This document shows, one piece after another, positions 44,348 to 54,994 of a DNA stretch of 64,000 bases. The notes under the pieces are model-generated. The model was not told the DNA's origin and made no database searches. It was given only the letters and a program-made list of their open reading frames with translations. The stretch's first letter is position 1. The number at the start of each line of letters is the position of its first letter. Origin of the DNA: Macrotrachela quadricornifera (lineage: Eukaryota; Rotifera; Eurotatoria; Philodinida; Philodinidae); assembly GCA_022393335.1 (NCBI GenBank), contig JAJEKB010021543.1:206008-270007 (forward strand), in the 5' to 3' direction. The position numbers and the translations under genes were made by a program.

Positions 44348-47042
44348 TTTGTATTGACTATTCTCTTATTCTACAACATATCATAATATAGAGGATATTT
44401 GGATATCAGTTTTGGTCTTATTGCTGATATTCACGCATTATGGAACTAATACAGGTTTCATTACATATTTTATCTAACTACAAAGATGCTATCATCGAAG
44501 TATGATTACTGTAATAGAAATAAAAATAGAAAACGGATACAATGCACAATAAACTTTTATTCTACAATAAATAAACCTCAAACATATGAGAATAGTGTAC
44601 GAGAACTTTAGAAATGAAGATGTGTTCTGAAATTACTGTTTTAAAGCAGTAAACACTGTCTTTTACTACATTCCAAGCAACCTCTTAGAAATTATGTGCT
44701 GGAGTTGACTTTAAATTATAAAATAATAAAGCTGCTGTTTTTCATTTATATAATAGTCTTTTGAATATGAAATAGAACTTGGAAGAAAAAAATTCACTTT
44801 TTTAAATTAAAATATAAATATGAAAAAGTGCACTAACAACTATATCTTTCCTGACGACATGTAATTTAACTGTTATTTTTTAAAAATTTTATGTTTTTTT
44901 CTTTTTTTTTTACCTCTGTCATATTATTTTCTCTTTCTTTCTTCTTCTTTTTTTTCTTTATGACGGTGTTTTTTTTCATCCTTAAAAGCGTTGTATTGTG
45001 TGATGTTTAGGTTTTTTTCTGCAAAAGAAAAAGAAGAAATTTTAAAAATAACGAGATGTAATAGCATACAACGTAATAGTCATTCTTGTTTTTTGGCGTG
45101 CAGAACTCATAGACCTTGGAAAAAATATTATCATCTATATCGTATACCTGTTTTGTATTAGTACTTATCCGGAGATTCGCAGAATCTACGAGATCTTCGT
45201 ATCAAAAAGCGGGGATGAGTAATGCGCTAGTATATAATTCTATGCCTTTCCCCTCTCTTGTCATAATTTGTAAAGTCTTTTTCCGTCTTTTTTTTCTCCT
45301 TTTATCATAGCAGACTGACTGTTATTGAGCATAAATTCTTAAAATATAAGGAAGAACACTGGCAACAAGATAATACTGGAAAAAAGAGAGAAAGAAAAAA
45401 ACTAGTGAAATAGAATATCACTTATACAGCCTAGTTGTTAGTATACTTCTCCAAATCCATAACCTTCACACGTCAGTTTGAAAATAAGTGTTGTTTTTTT
45501 CTCTTCAAAACTCTAATTGAAATCAAGTACACTATTGTAAATATAAAAAACAACATTATTTTTATACACTTCAAAATTAACTCTGACATCTATACAACAG
45601 ATATCTTATCCATGCGTTAAAAGTAATCGTTTACTTAAAAGATAGATTTATGATAAAATACATACTGTTATTTGTTTTCAACACGGAAAGGCTTGGGCCT
45701 ATATGCACAAGGTAAACATAGAAATATCAAGGATGAGTGTATTTGCGTCAATAACATTCTTTTACACTGCTATAACGTCTTTATTTACAGTGTTAACGCT
45801 ATTATTTGAATCGATCACGTTATATCAATGACGTCTTTATTTGAATAAATGAGTACAATACTATCTCAGCGTCGATTTTGTCATTTACCTTAAATTATTC
45901 TCTTCTTTTTTCTCCTTCTTTCTCTTTTTCTGTTTTCTTTTCTTTTCTTTTCATTCTTTTCTTTTTATTTACCTTTTTTTTCCTTTTCTTTTATTACATC
46001 GTACCCTCATGGGTAGACTTAAAACTAGGTACACAAAGAGAAACGACACTTTCAAAATGTTTAGCATGAATATTGTAGCTTATACTTAAATCTCTCTTAT
46101 TATTTTATAATGTCAGCACTCCCGAGTGTCACATTATATGCAAAATATTTAAAAAATCAATGACTGTATTCAGATTGAGAAGAGGGTTTGATGAAAGAGT
46201 TTAGATTGAGTTTTCGTATTAATGTATTTTGCGCGTTTCAAGATTGGTTTCATAGCTCTAGTATATTTGTTTTTGTCTAGTTATGGATTCACATATCAGT
46301 TTTCATTTTTTTTTATAACGCTATTTTTAGTTCTATGTGTTTTTTATTTCGTTTTTAAATGTAGTCATAAGACAGAAAATAGTCGCACATCTAGCATTTC
46401 GAAATCAATAGGATATTAAACAGTAAATCGATCAGTATTCTAAAATGAGGAGAGTCAAACAGCGGAATTTGTATACAGAATGAATCGCACATAACTATTA
46501 GCTCGTTTTCAAATCTACGTACCTTGTCTATTTCGTGAGAAACTTATCCGACGTCCGAGTGTTGAAATGATACTTTCGTGATATGCTACTGATTATTTCT
46601 ATCGATTATGTATAACAAAAGTTCAAAAAATTTCAACATCATTATTTTTCTCTCGAAACAGAATTCTATCAGAACGTTGTGGAATTGGTACAGCAACTAT
46701 ATTATTATAATACCAATACTTCATTTCATCATTAATAATCTCTAACAACTATTTCTAAATACATAGTTAAAAATGGATTTTAAGTATATATATAAAACAC
46801 ATGTTGTAAATCTTTGCGATTACCTTCATAAACATAAAAGCTCTTGAGAGCATGTAAAATGTTTCTGATAGAATTTCACTTGAATTTGAGATTTATTTGG
46901 ATGAAATGTCAATACAGTGTATGGTCTCATACTTTTGCTCATTTTAGTTTTTATTAATCCTTTCAAAATATTCTCGTCAATTTCTGTTAATACATCGTCA
47001 AACAAGTACTTTATACGCGGTGTTATATATGGCAATGGGAAT
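44348..47042. other. Intergenic with polypyrimidine tracts
   Basis: No supported gene. About 44885-44990 and 45898-45993 are long T/C-rich runs on the plus strand (TTCTTTTCTTTTC-type), able in principle to form triplex structures. From 46917 the frame of the next gene is open and hydrophobic but lacks an ATG. Confidence 0.6.
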
Positions 47043-48764
47043 ATGAGTAACTTGAAAATATGTGAACAAATATACGATAAAGATAATTCTTTGGAATATT
47101 ACAGAGATCTTCAACAACATATTGAATATGTGCTAATTACGCATGATTTATTTACCCAACAATTAAAGTCTTTTATTTCGCAATTATCTGCAGATACTAT
47201 ATTAGATTTAATCAAAGAAATTCATGAATTCAAAACTGAAATAGATGCTATTGAAAAAGCAACATATCAACTACAACAACGATTGCAAGAAGAAATCAAT
47301 GAAGATAAAAATAGTCTTAAAAATGATATTGAACAGTTAAGAAAATACACCAATCAACTAAAATTAAAACTTGAAGAATTCACTAGTTGTAATAAGAAAA
47401 GACTATTAGAAGAACAGCAAGTACATTTGAATGATCAATTGAACGATCGACCTGAAACGATCCAATCATCACTAGTGAGCCGTGTATCAAAGAAAAAAAC
47501 AAATCAGTTACGATCTGATGATGATAATACAACAAGAACTAGCATGACACAACCAGCGGATGAAACTTCAGTGGTGTCTAATGTCCTTCTCAACCTAATA
47601 AGTCCATCGATTCTTGATCCAGATGAAAATGAAACGAATCAAGAAGAAGAAGAAGAAGTAGAAACAATTGTGACTATCGATTCTAAAACAACACCAAACA
47701 TCAGCCGAAAAATCCATTTGTCCAATAGTATTGTTGACTGGTTGCAAGGTCCTTTAAAAATTATGATCAGTGGTTCCTTACATATGGTCGAAATGTTTGC
47801 ACTAAAAACATATATCAATGATGCTATCCGACGAGCAGCGAAAGAAACATCCGATAGAGAAAAGGAAATGGCAATGAACGGTCAAACTATGAATAATTCA
47901 CTTAAACCTGCGTTCACCGAAATTACATCAGATTGGACGCTTGAAGGTGAGAATTCTGATAAAGGTTTTAGTAGTGCTTCCATATGGATGCGTGATCCTC
48001 AAGGTCGACGAATCTTAGTCAAAATACAAGATCATCCATTAGCTGCTGCAAATGAATGGTTAGGCTACATCTTAGGAAGAATACTTGGCTTGCCTACCAA
48101 CGAAGTACAGATTGCAATCTATGAAAATAAGCTAGCAACTTTACATACTGATGCTACTCATGAAGATGAAAAAACTATTACATTAACGGACTTACCAAAG
48201 ACAGTAAGAGAAAAACTAATGATTCATCCAATTATGGCACGAATGGATCTCTTCGATCATATTATCCAAAATGTTGATCGTAATCCAGGAAATATTCTAA
48301 TTACTATCCCAAAAACAGAGCAAATTAACGATGAGACAACAACACTTAAGATACATCTAATCGATCATTCGTCGTGCTTTGGTCTGGGCAAATTGAATGG
48401 TATCAGTGTTGTAGCTTTCAAGCTGCATAGTCAACATCTTGCGGTTGTTAAATTCGATCCAGTGGAAAAAGCAAAACAATTCTCACAGTATCTCAACAAA
48501 GTACCAATATCAGATCGTATCCTAATAAAAAAAACATTGAATCGATTTGCAGTAATTACTAATGATCAACTTGATCATTGGATCACTGAAATAGAGCATT
48601 TACTATCATCTAGCCAATACAATCGTATACATAATGTATTATATCGACAACGAGACATTGCAAAACGTTATGTGATAGAATGGGGTATTACTCCGAGATT
48701 TTTGAATACAAGACCAAACGAAACGGATCAGCTTACCCTTGACATGAATGACATAGAGGTTTAA
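47043..48764 (+). CDS. Coiled-coil protein with HipA/PI4K-like kinase domain
   Basis: 573 residues from the first ATG (47043). In-frame sequence from 46917 to 47042 is open and hydrophobic (LILLLILVF), so an upstream exon adding a signal or membrane segment is possible. Residues about 20-125 are predicted coiled coil (QLQQRLQEEINEDK), then an acidic low-complexity linker (EEEEEVET). The C-terminal 270 residues look like the HipA/PI3-4-kinase fold: RRILVKIQD with candidate ATP-Lys327, NEWLGYILGRILGLP with Glu338, the catalytic loop FDHIIQNVDRNPGNIL (Asp412, Asn417), and the metal-binding IHLIDHSSCFG (Asp441). Key positions are intact, so phosphotransfer is plausible. The substrate is unknown. 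The HipA-like domain suggests bacterial origin (inference). Confidence 0.75.
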   Translation: MSNLKICEQIYDKDNSLEYYRDLQQHIEYVLITHDLFTQQLKSFISQLSADTILDLIKEIHEFKTEIDAIEKATYQLQQRLQEEINEDKNSLKNDIEQLRKYTNQLKLKLEEFTSCNKKRLLEEQQVHLNDQLNDRPETIQSSLVSRVSKKKTNQLRSDDDNTTRTSMTQPADETSVVSNVLLNLISPSILDPDENETNQEEEEEVETIVTIDSKTTPNISRKIHLSNSIVDWLQGPLKIMISGSLHMVEMFALKTYINDAIRRAAKETSDREKEMAMNGQTMNNSLKPAFTEITSDWTLEGENSDKGFSSASIWMRDPQGRRILVKIQDHPLAAANEWLGYILGRILGLPTNEVQIAIYENKLATLHTDATHEDEKTITLTDLPKTVREKLMIHPIMARMDLFDHIIQNVDRNPGNILITIPKTEQINDETTTLKIHLIDHSSCFGLGKLNGISVVAFKLHSQHLAVVKFDPVEKAKQFSQYLNKVPISDRILIKKTLNRFAVITNDQLDHWITEIEHLLSSSQYNRIHNVLYRQRDIAKRYVIEWGITPRFLNTRPNETDQLTLDMNDIEV

Positions 48765-48904
48765 TTCTTATCAAAAGCAAATCTATGTCATTTTTTTTAT
48801 TGTATATAATTATTTGTAAAATCTATAAAATGATCATTTCTTTTATTTCTTGCGAGCGTTGTTTCACTTTACATAAGATTTAATAAGACACGGTATAAAA
48901 GAGG

Positions 48905-49293
48905 AGTGGCTACAAGTTCACTTTCGACCAATTTGAATTTTAGTTATTATCACTAAAAATTCAACTTGAAATCATGTTGACACTAAATTTGAATCAAGTT
49001 GAAAACTTGCACATGATGTGCTATAGCGATTTCCAGGAAATTGCAACTGTTTTGGATATAAAATTACTTTCCGGAGAATGAATCTACTCTTCCGAAAAAC
49101 TTAATAGTGATAGTGGACATTTCTCTCGATGAGAGTGAAGGCAAAAGATTCTGTCCATTATGCCTAGCTTTTATTCCCTCTTTATAAATGTGCTGCAAAT
49201 GAGTCTAACATAACTTTGAGTTAATTTTAACTTAATTTCAAGTTGAGTTTTTAGTGATAATAACTAAAATACAAATTCGTCGAAAGCAAACAG
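48905..49293. mobile_element. Inverted-repeat MITE-like element
   Basis: The left arm GTTCACTTTCGACCAATTTG then ATTTTAGTTATTATCACTAA (about 48915-48960) is the near-exact inverse of the right arm (about 49250-49293, TTAGTGATAATAACTAAAAT then ATTCGTCGAAAGCAAAC). The adjacent arm (CAACTTGAAAT and ATTTCAAGTTGA) extends it. The centre of about 290 bp is non-coding. Confidence 0.85.
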
Positions 49294-49605
49294 TGAAAAA
49301 TGTTTGTTGAATTCGAAATTTTAAATATTTAGAACAATTTAAAAATAGTGACCATCTTATCATATTTTCGTATAGACTACTTGAAAAAATTTTTCTTTTT
49401 TTATGAACAGATAGAGTGTCTTTTGCTCTATCTTTCTATGTAATTTGATCATTATTCAATTCATATCATAATAATAATATTTCGATAAAAATTGTTTTCT
49501 ATTGAAAACAGGCTAGTACCATTAGATCATAATGGATGGGACAATTGTGTATTTCATTTTATTAACACTTAATAAGTTGTATTAAAAAATCAAAATATAC
49601 AAGCA
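49294..49605. other. Spacer between MITE-like elements
   Basis: AT-rich, nothing recognised. Confidence 0.4.
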
Positions 49606-49824
49606 TAAGATGCAGCGTTAAAAACTCTACATTTTACAAAGAGAACTATACAGAAATACGACGAGATAAAACGTATGCATATTTCTCTAGAAAGAAAATC
49701 TCGTTTTGTAATGTCGAAATTTGGTCGATCAGACATTTTTGGTCCTTTTTGAAAGCAAAAAGTGCACTTAGAAAATAAGCGATTCAGTGGAAGTTGTAGA
49801 GCTTCTCACGTTGCATCTTGTAGC
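49606..49824. mobile_element. Short MITE carrying the shared AAAAGCTCTA block
   Basis: The left end AAGATGCAGCGTTAAAAACT then CTACATTTTACAA is inverted at the right (GTTGTAGAGCTTCTCACGTT then GCATCTT). The internal CTTTTTGAAAGCAAAAAGTGC echoes the TGCACTTTTTGTTC motif of the elements at 19.2 and 25.3 kb. It is 219 bp and non-coding. Confidence 0.75.
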
Positions 49825-50525
49825 ATATATCTTTTTTTTAATTAATACAACATATTCAGTAATGATAAAGTGAAATGCAAAAGTACCCCACTTTTTATAC
49901 CGCACCGGTTTTGGTCTACTGTAACGAGCTAGCATGCAACAAAAACAATTCTTGTTGAAATTCTATCATTATAATATTAGTTTCATAGCAATCAAATAGC
50001 ACGAGAAGAAAGAGTGAAAGGTACTCCATCTTTTGATAAAAAAAGAAATTTTTTTCAAGCTTTCTATAAGAAAAAAGGTACCTCCACCACTACTTTTGGA
50101 TGACCCTAAGTACAAGTTCTTCTTAATAAAATGTACGAATATAACCATCATGAACTATCAAATCATTTGTACTTGAAAACTTCCATTGCATGTTCCCTCA
50201 TGTAGTTTTAAATGATTTTGTTTTTTCTAAATTGTTTACTTTTATTTTTCATAAATCAATTCCAATCTGTGTATTTATGAATTGCTTGAGAGACTCACTA
50301 GAATATAATAATTTAAAAAACAAACAAAAAACAGTTTTTTTTATTTACGTTGAAAATTATGGAATTTTTATTGTTATTAAAAGTTAAACATAAACACAAT
50401 AACAATGGATATAAAGATTCAATAAGAGTTTCATAATTACCATCAATTAATTGATCAAATATTTGTGCAACAAGCTACAATGAGAAAACTTTTTAAAAAA
50501 TTGTTTTTATAAATATCTTACATAC
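49825..50525. other. Intergenic, nothing recognised
   Basis: AT-rich. The short frames here show no family resemblance. Confidence 0.4.
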
Positions 50526-50665
50526 CCAGGTCGACGAATATGGAGTCCGTACACGTGTGTAAACGACTGTATACATTCACGATACGATCGTATATCACCG
50601 CATTTTGCCGTATTACCTGTCTCAGTATTACGATCGTTTACGACCAGGCGGTTTCGATCTGGGTG
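50526..50665. mobile_element. Small inverted-repeat element
   Basis: Left ACCCAGGTCGACGAATATGG and the inverse of the right CAGGCGGTTTCGATCTGGGT share CCCAG(G/A)TCGA. Internal GTAAACGACTGTATAC pairs loosely with GTATTACGATCGTTTAC. It is about 140 bp and GC-richer than its surroundings. A MITE fragment is likely but not certain. Confidence 0.45.
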
Positions 50666-50751
50666 GGTGTATAAAAACATGAGTATAGCAACTCGAGAAT
50701 GAAATGAATAAGAAGACTGTTGATGATAAATAAAAATAAAATATTTATTTA

Positions 50752-51700
50752 AGAAAAAGCAAGATTTCGTTTATTTACATCTTGTAATAAATCAATACAT
50801 AATTCCATTAATGTTTTAATAGTTCTTTGTGTTCTATCAAGTAATTTAATTTTGAGCATTCTCTTCTTACATTAAAAATCATCCATAACGATGCAGTTAA
50901 ATAATACTATTGTACACCAAGATGATATTATATCTTTATTTAAAAATTCTGTTCGTAATATCAGACCAACTGTACGTTGATGATGAGCTAAATGAAAAAA
51001 TATTCATTTTTCATTATCATTAGTATGTAAATAACATTGAAAAAAGTAAAGTATCGATATACGAACATGGAACAACTCATCATTGGTTTCTATTAAACTA
51101 AAAACAAAATTGAACATAATCGACCTAGAAGAAACATAACTAATACACAAATTGAGAATATGTTTGGAATTACTTACAAAAGAATTTCATTTGATTCATG
51201 TATACTCAGACCAACAAATTGTTGATTTGGAGGATGCCCATATGTTCGACTGCGATCGAACTGCCACGCAGCTGTTAAAAAAGTGACGATATGGTTGTTT
51301 ATGAATAAGATCAACGATTGTATTTATTATCTATAAATATCATAATGTATATATTTATTTAAATAAACACATTCAGTTTACTTCAATTAGTATTTTTATT
51401 GACACTGGCGTATTTGTGAATGCTGAACAAAAACGTTTTAATAAACCTTTTTTTTGAAAAATAATGAAAATCAAGTAAAATTTTCTAATATTAAGTTCAT
51501 ACCATTCCGATTAAATGTACTTCGACATTCATATGCATTAAAATTTGATGATGTCACAAGAACTCGAATTGTCTGAATAGAAAAAATAAATATATATTCT
51601 GATTACAATCATAATAATTTCTGTGTCACTTCGATCAGATAATGAACATTGATTTCTTTTGTTGTTGACCAAGTCTTTTTATCAATTGGCTCAAGTATGA
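50752..51700 (-). pseudogene. USO1: Decayed USO1/p115 vesicle-tether gene
   Basis: The minus strand reads through recognisable blocks of the armadillo-like head of USO1/p115, the ER-Golgi tethering factor. Exon-like pieces are about 51700-51630 (WSTTKEINVHYLIE), 51572-51503 (TIRVLVTSSNFNAYECRSTF), 51446-51382 (GLLKRFCSAFTNTPVS), about 51330-51178 (VDLIHKQPYRHF; HESNEILL) and about 51131-50752 (ETNDELFHVRISILYFFQCY; SSWCTIVLF; LLQDVNKRN). Their GT-AG boundaries are still visible. Defects are a frameshift in a T run near 51290, a TGA near 51001, a TAA near 50877, and loss of the remainder after about 50750. It is an unprocessed pseudogene, not a retrocopy. Confidence 0.65.
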
Positions 51701-52740
51701 AAAAATCGGCTAAAGTTTTAATTAGTGGCACAACCAGGATTTCAAGCTGAAGTGAGCTTGATCCTGAACTCTTTCTAACGGTATATAAAAATAAAAATGA
51801 GTGCCATAGATTAGTGATATTTTTAAACAAAGAGAAAGAAAGGTCTAATCCAGCTGAATCATAGATGCCGATTGAGATCTGTATACCGGCAAACGAGACT
51901 CTTAATATTCACATCTAATTTCGTTGTTTTTTAAGTTCTAATTTCACTTTGGGTAACAAATGCTCTTCTCCATGACGTCTTTCATCTTGTCGACGTTGTT
52001 CGTAAGACTCAATAAATTTAACTGAACTAAATGTATCCGTCATACAGAAACAAGAATCAATGAGATGTTGACTAGCACCAGAGTTTTCATCTATTGGATA
52101 AATAAATTTCATGAAAAGTTTTTGTCGACTATTCCAAAGACGTGCACGCTTTAATATGCATTGCATTAGTGGACTTTTCTCGGAAAAAGCTAACAAATCA
52201 TTAGAACTACTGTTTGTCTCTACCATCGTTTCAATTCATTAACAGATCCATATTGTTGTCGAAATCACGATAATATACGTGGAGAACAGTCAATAGAATT
52301 GATCGAATTATTATAATCAATCATATTAAATAAATGTGTTAATTCACTATCAATACGTGCAATTTGGATCTCCTGATTATTTTGTTGATTACTGCTTCTT
52401 GTTGATGGTATTTAAGCAATATTATCAATAACTTTTTTCATATCATCAAGAGTTTTTTGAAAATCATCCTCAATTATTGTTTGTGTTTTATTAAGAGTCG
52501 TACTATTCTCATTAAAATCATGGAAAAATGGTTCCATATTTGTATTATCTTGTTGAATAATTACTGTATCATTGGAGTGTAATGCTTCTGCAATTTTAAC
52601 ACATTTTCTTTCAACATTACATTCAAGTTATGAAACATGTTTGATACTATTAGCTAGTTATTCATTAGCAAAACGTTTTAAACAAAAGTCTAAAACAGCA
52701 TCTATCGAAATTTAAATATTATTTCTATTCTAAAATAATG
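51701..52740 (-). pseudogene. Unidentified decayed gene fragments
   Basis: On the minus strand several coding-like blocks run between stops: 51915-52226 (start MVETNSSSNDLLAFSEKSPL; contains SYEQRRQDERRHGEEHLL, helical and charged), FKNITNLWHSFLFLYTV (about 51830-51700), and upstream FQKTLDDMKKVIDNIA and RIDSELTHLFNMI (about 52300-52470). At least three in-frame stops and a frame change are present. The composition suggests a coiled-coil protein. I do not recognise the family, and do not know whether it belongs with the USO1 relic downstream. Confidence 0.45.
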
Positions 52741-53650
52741 GAAGATTTAAAAGAATTATATACTATTCATTCTTTTATGTATCGTATGTTGACAAACTAA
52801 TCAAAACTCCCTCTTACCTGTAGAATGACACGCTCAACCAAGAATGATGTTTTTTTCCCTAATTTTTATTTGCACAATGATAAACAACATTAACTATTGA
52901 CAATCTAATAATAATTTATATGGTTATGTTGACGAGTTTTATCTATTGAATACAGAATTTGAAAATTTTTAACAAGGACGTAGAAAAACTGATTTTAGAG
53001 AAATATCTTATACGTTGTCGTGAATAATATCCGTAAGGATCCTATAAGAATCCAGTTGGATCTTATTGGATTCTATAAGATTCGACTTTGAGATTGGTTC
53101 ACTTGGGAGCTATTCGAAATAATACCTGCGTCATATAAGAAAACGAAATAGTCAGAAATCGCAGCCTGTAGTGTCATCACTAATCAAATGAGACATCTCT
53201 CTTACATTTCACTATAGTAAATCTCTACAAAAAATTGAAGCACTCGATATTTCTACGACATAGTCATCACTGTCAATATTCTCCTTTTTTTTATAAAACA
53301 TAATCTAAAAGAAGTATTGATGTGTAGATGTAGAAATTTGGAGTCATTTTCCCTTTCCTTCCCAACTATAGACCGTGACATACACGTTAGTAATTGCTCT
53401 AATTTACAAAACAAGCTATTGGACTATGTTTCATATTTTAATCTAGGAGAGATCATGCTGATATGTTTTTACGTATGTACGTTAATATTTATTGATAGTT
53501 TCAAAACAGAGCATAAAAAACAATAATAGATAGTCGTTGCATCGAATTCAGTCGAGAAACAAGCGAGCGTAGCAATGAGTGTTACTTGTTTTGATTAGAA
53601 GGTTATGTATTAGGTCAATGTTAACTAGGCAAAAGATTCAGTTGCATTTT
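52741..53650. other. Intergenic, nothing recognised
   Basis: AT-rich. A short self-complementary GGATCCTATAAGAATCC / GGATTCTATAAGATTC cluster lies near 53037-53085. Confidence 0.45.
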
Positions 53651-54994
53651 TCACTTCGCCTGCTTGACCTGTATTGCATCTTGTATTGCCTTTTGATTTT
53701 CTTCGGATATCGAATTTCCTCCCAGGGTCATGTGTATCAATGTCGGGTGTACTTGAACCATTGCTAAAAGTATGTTTACACTTTTATCTGTAATTTCATT
53801 GCAGCCAAGACCTAACTCTCTGAGAACACTTTTTTTGTTGTTTTGCAGTTCTTCACACAATAATCGCACTCCTTTATCACCAATTCGGTTCCACCCAAGC
53901 CAAAGTAATTCCAACGTACAATTAACTTTTAAAATTTCAGCTAAGTAATAGGCACCGTTTGAAGTAATTTCGTTATACTGAAGAATAAGCTCTTTATAAT
54001 TTGTATTTGTTTTTAATTCCTTGGCAAGAATTCTTATATCAGTGTCAGTCAATTGACGATTTTTGAATTTCCATTTAGTCTCTGTTTTGCATTGAGCTAT
54101 CAGATCGTGGATTTTGTTACTTTCGACATTGATTTCATTATCACCTGCAGCACTTGTAAAGAATTGTTTCAACTGAAGTAATAAGCTCTTAGATTTCTGC
54201 TGTTGTACCATTACTGACTGAATGATTGGTTGCTGCATAGAAGCTGATTCGGATAAAATAAAAGGTGGTTCCAGAAGACGAAATGGTGGTTGAATCTCTT
54301 TCAAAGTTATTACATGAAGATCATTGCCTAAATCTAATACGCCCATTACTTCGAACTGTCTAGCTGGTAGAAGTAATATTTCATCTTCAAGAGCATAGTA
54401 AGAATGATTTCTGATACTTTTACCGTTTAAACAACAATCGATAGTGAACAATGTACGAACACCAGATTTGCCTAGAAATTGCGGTGATTTTAGAATTTCA
54501 ACCGATATTGTAGTCGAACTAAATGCCCACCATGACTGTATTTTACCTTTAATATATTGTTGGCTTAGATCAGCTTTCACGCCACGAAATAGAGTGACAC
54601 CAATGGTAGAAGGTAGTTTCCAGAGAGCAGTTAAGATGAGTTTTAAGAAAAGGAACCATGGGCGAAGTAACTCGCGCTGTTCTGTGCGTAGTGCCTCATT
54701 TAGAAGACTGTAGAGACATTGTGATGACCATTGCATAGTGTAGAGAAATATACTAGCTGATTCATCTGGCGATAGTCCATCGTTTGGTTCTTGACAACGT
54801 TGCAGAGCAATATAGGCTTTACGACGAATGTCAGGTACGATGTCGTAGAGAGGAACAATGGCTTCTTCTAAGGAAACGAGTTCCATCTTTTCATAACCTT
54901 CGATTGGAAGAAATAATTTACCATGTTCGAATTGTACATCGGAAATACGTTGTAGTTGATACTGGTCTTGTTCTTCACTAAATTTTGAAGTCAT
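53651..54994 (-). CDS. Arginine ADP-ribosyltransferase with C-terminal LRRs
   Basis: An intronless 447-residue protein. Residues about 40-235 form an arginine-specific mono-ADP-ribosyltransferase (ART) domain, which moves ADP-ribose from NAD+ to arginine. The R-S-E triad is visible: Arg137 in GVTLFRGVKADL, the Ser-Thr-rich strand WWAFSSTTIS (159-164), and the ExE turn ALEDEILLLPARQFEV (Glu203, Glu205). Residues about 325-440 are RNase-inhibitor-type LRRs (ELILQYNEITSNGAYYLAEI, ELLWLGWNRIGDKGV, ELGLGCNEITDKSVNILL, HMTLGGNSISEENQKAI). No signal peptide is seen, so it is probably cytosolic. The ART-LRR fusion is typical of expanded bdelloid rotifer families. The LRRs probably select the target. 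Confidence 0.9.
   Translation of the reverse strand: MTSKFSEEQDQYQLQRISDVQFEHGKLFLPIEGYEKMELVSLEEAIVPLYDIVPDIRRKAYIALQRCQEPNDGLSPDESASIFLYTMQWSSQCLYSLLNEALRTEQRELLRPWFLFLKLILTALWKLPSTIGVTLFRGVKADLSQQYIKGKIQSWWAFSSTTISVEILKSPQFLGKSGVRTLFTIDCCLNGKSIRNHSYYALEDEILLLPARQFEVMGVLDLGNDLHVITLKEIQPPFRLLEPPFILSESASMQQPIIQSVMVQQQKSKSLLLQLKQFFTSAAGDNEINVESNKIHDLIAQCKTETKWKFKNRQLTDTDIRILAKELKTNTNYKELILQYNEITSNGAYYLAEILKVNCTLELLWLGWNRIGDKGVRLLCEELQNNKKSVLRELGLGCNEITDKSVNILLAMVQVHPTLIHMTLGGNSISEENQKAIQDAIQVKQAK

Noticed and set aside
54444..54981. Plus-strand frames opposite the ADP-ribosyltransferase gene
   Set aside because: Antisense shadows. The minus strand has the complete domain structure.
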